NCBI RefSeq assembly: GCF_030324495.1
Contig: NZ_JACAGN010000005.1
Span: forward strand, 124,001 to 188,000
DNA from: Myroides sp. 1354
GTDB lineage: Bacteria > Bacteroidota > Bacteroidia > Flavobacteriales > Flavobacteriaceae
Reading direction: 5' to 3'
Length of the DNA: 64,000 nt
Under the pieces are notes generated by a model. It was not told the DNA's origin. It saw nothing but the letters and a program-made list of their open reading frames with translations, and searched no databases. A program made the position numbers and the translations under genes. Positions 61,501 through 64,000 of the stretch are shown piece after piece; position 1 is the first letter of the stretch, and the number at the start of each line of letters is the position of its first letter.

Positions 61501-61694
61501 CAAGTGGTCCTGGTGCAATCGGCAATCGAACGATTGGTACAGCGGCGGCTGGAGGTATGTTAATCGGAACACTTTTTGGATTACTTGTAGTACCAGGGTT
61601 GTACTATATTTTTGGGACCCTAGCAGAGAAAACAAAATTAACGCATTATGAAGAGGAATCAACCATTTATGAACACATTGAAAAAGATGAATAA
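58530..61694 (+). CDS. RND multidrug efflux pump, inner-membrane subunit (AcrB/HAE1-like)
   Basis: 1054 residues, the full AcrB length, with 12 membrane helices in two halves and large periplasmic loops. HAE1 signatures: FIRRPVLSIVISLIIVFLG at the start, QYPSISPPKVNITAEYPGAN, the proton-relay ALVMAIGVVVDDAIVVIEAVHAK (Asp-Asp in TM4), and LPTGFIPNEDQGMFYAIIQ at the start of the second half. It expels drugs, detergents or siderophores. It lies 29 bp after the adaptor gene and overlaps the outer-membrane component by 8 bp (ATGAATAA). Confidence 0.95.
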   Translation: MFKAFIRRPVLSIVISLIIVFLGILSLLKLPVTQYPSISPPKVNITAEYPGANGELLIKSVIIPLERVLNGVPGMKYMESNAGNDGEASIQVIFELGTDPNLAAVNVQNRVSSAVNKLPPLVVREGVKITREESNMLMYLNLYSDDPKADQKFLYNYADINILSELKRVNGVGVADILGNREYAMRIWLKPDRMTAFSISSQEVMEALQEQSIEASPGRIGESSGKKAEAFEYVLKYTGRFNSEKEYGDIILRATPDGEILRLKDIADVEFGSTMYDIYSNLNGKPSAAIVIKQSFGSNASDVIKQVKKLMTELQEDFPKDMHYEISYDVSSFLDASMEKVVHTLVEAFVLVGIVVFLFLGDWRSTLIPTLAVPVSLIGTFALMSVFGITLNLISLFALVMAIGVVVDDAIVVIEAVHAKMEVEHLSPYKATQEAMKEISGAIIAITCVMAAVFIPIAFMSGPVGVFYRQFSITMATAIILSGIVALTLTPALCAMILKNNHGKVKKSTLLNRFLAAFNRLFVKGAYRYKGLLNKTVSRRLVTFGSLGVFCVAIYFLNTKLPTGFIPNEDQGMFYAIIQTSPGATLERTNQVAAQLQKLAEGIDGVQSVSSLAGYEILTEGTSANTGSCLINLKSWEERDQSAQEIIEELEEKSKKLTGATIEFFQPPAVPGYGAAGGFELRLLDKAGSGDYKQMEEVSKEFVKELSKRPEISAVFTFYSASFPQYVLKIDNDKAEQKGVSIATAMDNLSTLIGSDYETSFIKFDRPYKVMVQAAPEYRALPEDVLHMFVKNDKGEMVPYAAFLTMEKVYGLSEYTRFNMYNAAEISGSPASGYSSGAAIQAIQEVAKKTLPRGYGIDWAGISKDEVSRGNEVIGIFAICLGFVYLILAAQYESFILPLPVILSLPAGIFGAYLCLSMLGLENNIYAQVALVMLIGLLGKNAVLIVEFALFMHRQGSSVFKAAIEGATLRFRPILMTSFAFVAGLIPLTLASGPGAIGNRTIGTAAAGGMLIGTLFGLLVVPGLYYIFGTLAEKTKLTHYEEESTIYEHIEKDE

Positions 61695-63123
61695 AGCAAT
61701 CTTACATAAAGGAAGTATACTTATTCTTGTTAGTTTGAGCTTGTGGAATTGTAAAGCTCCGCAAGAGGCGATTGACTTTAATAGTGAGGCTAAACTCCCA
61801 ACAAGTTATAGTGGGGAAACAAGCACTGTAAATTCTGGATTAATTCCTTGGAAACAGTTTTTTACAGATAAAAACTTAATTCTTTTAATTGAAGAAGCAT
61901 TAAAGAATAACCAAGAACTTCTGATAACAATTCAGGAAATTGAGGTGGCAAAAAACGAAGTTTTGGCTAAAAAAGGAAAGTTGACGCCACAGGTTAATGC
62001 TAAATTAGGAGCAGGAGTGGAAAAAGTAGGTAGATATACTAGCCAAGGTGCTGGAGACGCAGGAACAGAAATGAAACCAGGAATGAAGGTTCCAGAGCAA
62101 ATAGGTGATTTTTCGGCCGCACTTTCAGCTTCATGGGAAATTGATATGTGGGGAAAACTCCATCATGCTAAAGAGGCAGCAGTCAAACGTTATTTGAGTA
62201 CAGTCGAAGGAAAAAATTATGTTTTATCTTCTTTAATAGCTGAAGTAGCTACTTCTTATTATGAATTGTTGGCTTTAGACAATCAACTTGATCTAACCAT
62301 GCAATATATTGAATTACAGCAAAAAGCTTTAGCGGTTGCAAAGATTCAGAAGCAAGCAGCTAGAGGAACAGAACTTGGGGTAAAAAAATTTGAGGCAGAG
62401 TTATTGAAATCACAGAGTTTAGCTTTTAGTATTCATCAAGAAATTACTGAAACAGAAAACAGAATTAATGCTTTATTGGGACGTTACCCTCAACCAATTG
62501 TACGAGAGAAAGACAGTTTTATGCATTTAATTCCGTCAGTTATCAAAACGGGGATTCCTTCTCAGTTATTGTCAAATCGTTCTGATATTAAACAAGCGGA
62601 ATTAGAATTAGAAGCAACTAGATTAGATGTAAAAGTTGCGAGAGCGGAGTTTTATCCCTCTTTAGAAATTTCTGCAGCTATAGGATTAAATGCTTTTAAA
62701 CCTTCTTATTTAACTAGATTACCAGAATCTGTGATGTATTCTTTTGTAGGGGAATTAACCGCTCCCCTAATTAATAGAAGTGCAATAAAAGCAGCGTTTA
62801 AAACGGCTAATGCACATCAGATACAAGCGTTATATGAATACGATAGAAAACTGCTCAATGCTTATTTAGATGTTGCTAATCAGATGACTAATATTGACAA
62901 TATGCAACAAGCATTTGAATATAAGAAGCAGGAGACGCAAACATTATCTGATGCAGTAGTTATTGCAAATGAATTATTTAAATCCTCAAGAGCAGATTAT
63001 CTAGAGGTATTAATGACACAAAGAGAAGCAATGAATGCAAAAATTGAATTGGTTGAAGCTAAATCAAAACAATTAGAAGCTGTAGTTGATATTTACAAAA
63101 GTTTAGGTGGAGGATGGCAATGA
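61687..63123 (+). CDS. RND efflux outer-membrane lipoprotein (NodT/TolC-like)
   Basis: 478 residues. I start at the ATG at 61687, which overlaps the pump stop as ATGAATAA; an earlier ATG at 61669 is possible. Lipoprotein signal ILVSLSLWNCKAP. The two outer-membrane-efflux repeats are evident: ALKNNQELLITIQEIEVAKNEVLAKKGKLTPQVNAK with SWEIDMWGKLHHAKEAAVKRY, and NRSDIKQAELELEATRLDVKVARAEFYPSLEISA with ANELFKSSRADYLEVLMTQREAMNAKIEL. It forms the trimeric exit duct of the pump. Confidence 0.92.
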   Translation: MNKAILHKGSILILVSLSLWNCKAPQEAIDFNSEAKLPTSYSGETSTVNSGLIPWKQFFTDKNLILLIEEALKNNQELLITIQEIEVAKNEVLAKKGKLTPQVNAKLGAGVEKVGRYTSQGAGDAGTEMKPGMKVPEQIGDFSAALSASWEIDMWGKLHHAKEAAVKRYLSTVEGKNYVLSSLIAEVATSYYELLALDNQLDLTMQYIELQQKALAVAKIQKQAARGTELGVKKFEAELLKSQSLAFSIHQEITETENRINALLGRYPQPIVREKDSFMHLIPSVIKTGIPSQLLSNRSDIKQAELELEATRLDVKVARAEFYPSLEISAAIGLNAFKPSYLTRLPESVMYSFVGELTAPLINRSAIKAAFKTANAHQIQALYEYDRKLLNAYLDVANQMTNIDNMQQAFEYKKQETQTLSDAVVIANELFKSSRADYLEVLMTQREAMNAKIELVEAKSKQLEAVVDIYKSLGGGWQ

Positions 63124-63192
63124 GTTAATGTATATTAAAAGTTAATAATTCAAAAGTTCCAATTACCTTTTTTTAGGTAAAGGGACATAATA

Positions 63193-63218
63193 AAAAAAGG
63201 AGCGTAAGCTCCTTTTTT
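63193..63218. terminator. Terminator of the RND efflux operon
   Basis: AAAAAAGGAGC and GCTCCTTTTTT pair perfectly around GTAA. It also lies past the convergent gene at 63267. Confidence 0.85.
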
Positions 63219-63266
63219 GTTTGGTTTTATAGTAAAAATCGATTCATAAAAATGCCTTTGTTGTGC

Positions 63267-64000
63267 TTACTCTGTTGACTCGTCAATTGCTATGGTATCT
63301 AGTAATTGTTGAAGTTGTTGCATCACAAGGGAATCTAAAATTAAGTTGTTTTTTTTCTCCTTCTTCTTATTGATGGTATAGGTAAGTACGGTAGGAACTA
63401 ATGCCTTGTAGAGGGCATGTAATTTAGTTGTTTTTTGGTTTTCGGCATACAAGGCCAAATGAAGTAATGTATTTAGGTTGTTGGTATTGGGTAGATAATG
63501 GAGGTGATGTATAATGTAAATTTTGAATTTAGCGCTTAGGCAAGTATACAATTGATTCGTGGTAATAAACGTATGATTTTGAGAGTTTTTTAAATCTTGT
63601 CGAAGGGTTTGATGGATTCGTTCTGTACGTTCTTTTAAGGGGCTAGTAAAATCGCTGTAATCCTTCATTTGACTTTTGTACCAGTGAATTTGGGGATAAT
63701 AGTCACTGGCGTAAATTTTGTTTTTGGGATGTAAGGCGGTTTTGAAAAAATCAGAAAATTCATAGACAGACTCTTGAATGTAAAAACGAGTATGCGCTAA
63801 TAGCGTAAATTGAATATTCTCTTTTTGAGCTTCAATTGTTTGGATGATTTTCTTTATTTCTTTTGAAGGAGTTTCTTTGGTAAGTACTACTAAATATACG
63901 TGTTTTTGCGGATTGGTTTGGTTGAGAAATAGCATTTCGTGAAATTGATAAATCTCTTCTATCTGATTGGTACTTAGTAAAGGAAGTAATTTTTCTTTGT
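63267..64000 (-). CDS. Unrecognised protein (partial, N-terminus beyond window)
   Basis: At least 243 residues; the frame stays open to the right edge (reading KEKLLPLLSTNQIEEIYQFH before an internal Met at 63935), so the start is outside. No signal, no cysteine-rich motif. Segments such as VYLVVLTKETPSKEIKKIIQTIEAQKENIQFTLLAHTRFYIQESVYEFSDFF suggest an alpha/beta region, and the C-terminal half looks all-helical (LYTCLSAKFKIYIIHHLHY, LHALYKALVPTVLTYTINKKKEKKNNL). I cannot name a family. A nucleotidyltransferase/HEPN-type protein is one guess. Confidence 0.6.
   Translation of the reverse strand, partial: KEKLLPLLSTNQIEEIYQFHEMLFLNQTNPQKHVYLVVLTKETPSKEIKKIIQTIEAQKENIQFTLLAHTRFYIQESVYEFSDFFKTALHPKNKIYASDYYPQIHWYKSQMKDYSDFTSPLKERTERIHQTLRQDLKNSQNHTFITTNQLYTCLSAKFKIYIIHHLHYLPNTNNLNTLLHLALYAENQKTTKLHALYKALVPTVLTYTINKKKEKKNNLILDSLVMQQLQQLLDTIAIDESTE

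Overview
The window looks like a chromosomal segment of a flavobacterium (phylum Bacteroidota). The DNA is AT-rich, promoters carry the Bacteroidota -7 element TAnnTTTG, and secreted proteins end in type IX secretion (T9SS) sorting domains. DUF4199, TIGR02757, DUF3570/DUF4266 and GDCCVxC proteins, and a PNGase F homologue, point the same way. I suspect Myroides or a close relative, but that is an impression from gene content, not a search. I saw no rRNA, tRNA, CRISPR array, insertion sequence or prophage.

Layout. 1-3758: a secreted-enzyme pair, a PNGase F-type N-glycanase lipoprotein (cut by the window edge) and a T9SS subtilisin. 4043-6786: AI-2E-type permease, YqiA-like esterase and chorismate synthase, followed by a duplicated aroC tail and short tandem repeats. 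7041-10041: histidine degradation (hutI, hutG) with an orphan OmpR-type regulator. 10117-17337: CorA, an OmpA-like protein, purC, an alanine/ornithine racemase-like enzyme, two GNAT proteins and a spermidine synthase-like protein. 17464-22349: a lipoprotein, then a four-gene siderophore ABC importer. 22519-27091: membrane and WG/Sel1 repeat proteins, kdsA and a DUF4199 protein. 27255-30776: a polyphosphate operon (sixA-like, ppk1, ppx). 30777-36720: a repeat-rich zone with two tandem T9SS type B proteins separated by decayed copies of the 3' end of the flanking TIGR02757 gene. 36744-37898: an ArsR/MerTP/GDCCVxC metal operon.

38071-47196 is the most interesting part. A porin, an imelysin and a di-haem oxidoreductase run leftwards. 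A thioredoxin, an ApbE flavin transferase, a DUF4266 lipoprotein, a DUF3570 outer-membrane protein and two more lipoproteins run rightwards. The two units face each other across 550 bp holding the same 21-bp operator/promoter block in inverted orientation. A related palindrome precedes the siderophore importer, so I infer one metal (probably iron) regulon. The rightward unit also has a leader that can fold into several hairpins.

47245-64000: a LolD-type ATPase, msrA, small membrane and lipoproteins, a LytS/LytTR-like two-component pair followed by a Kef-type antiporter, a DHA2 drug exporter, divergent pabA/pabB, a complete RND tripartite efflux pump, and the 3' part of an unrecognised gene cut by the right edge. 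Between the LytTR regulator and the antiporter lie two identical 14-bp direct repeats exactly 21 bp apart, which fits LytTR binding.
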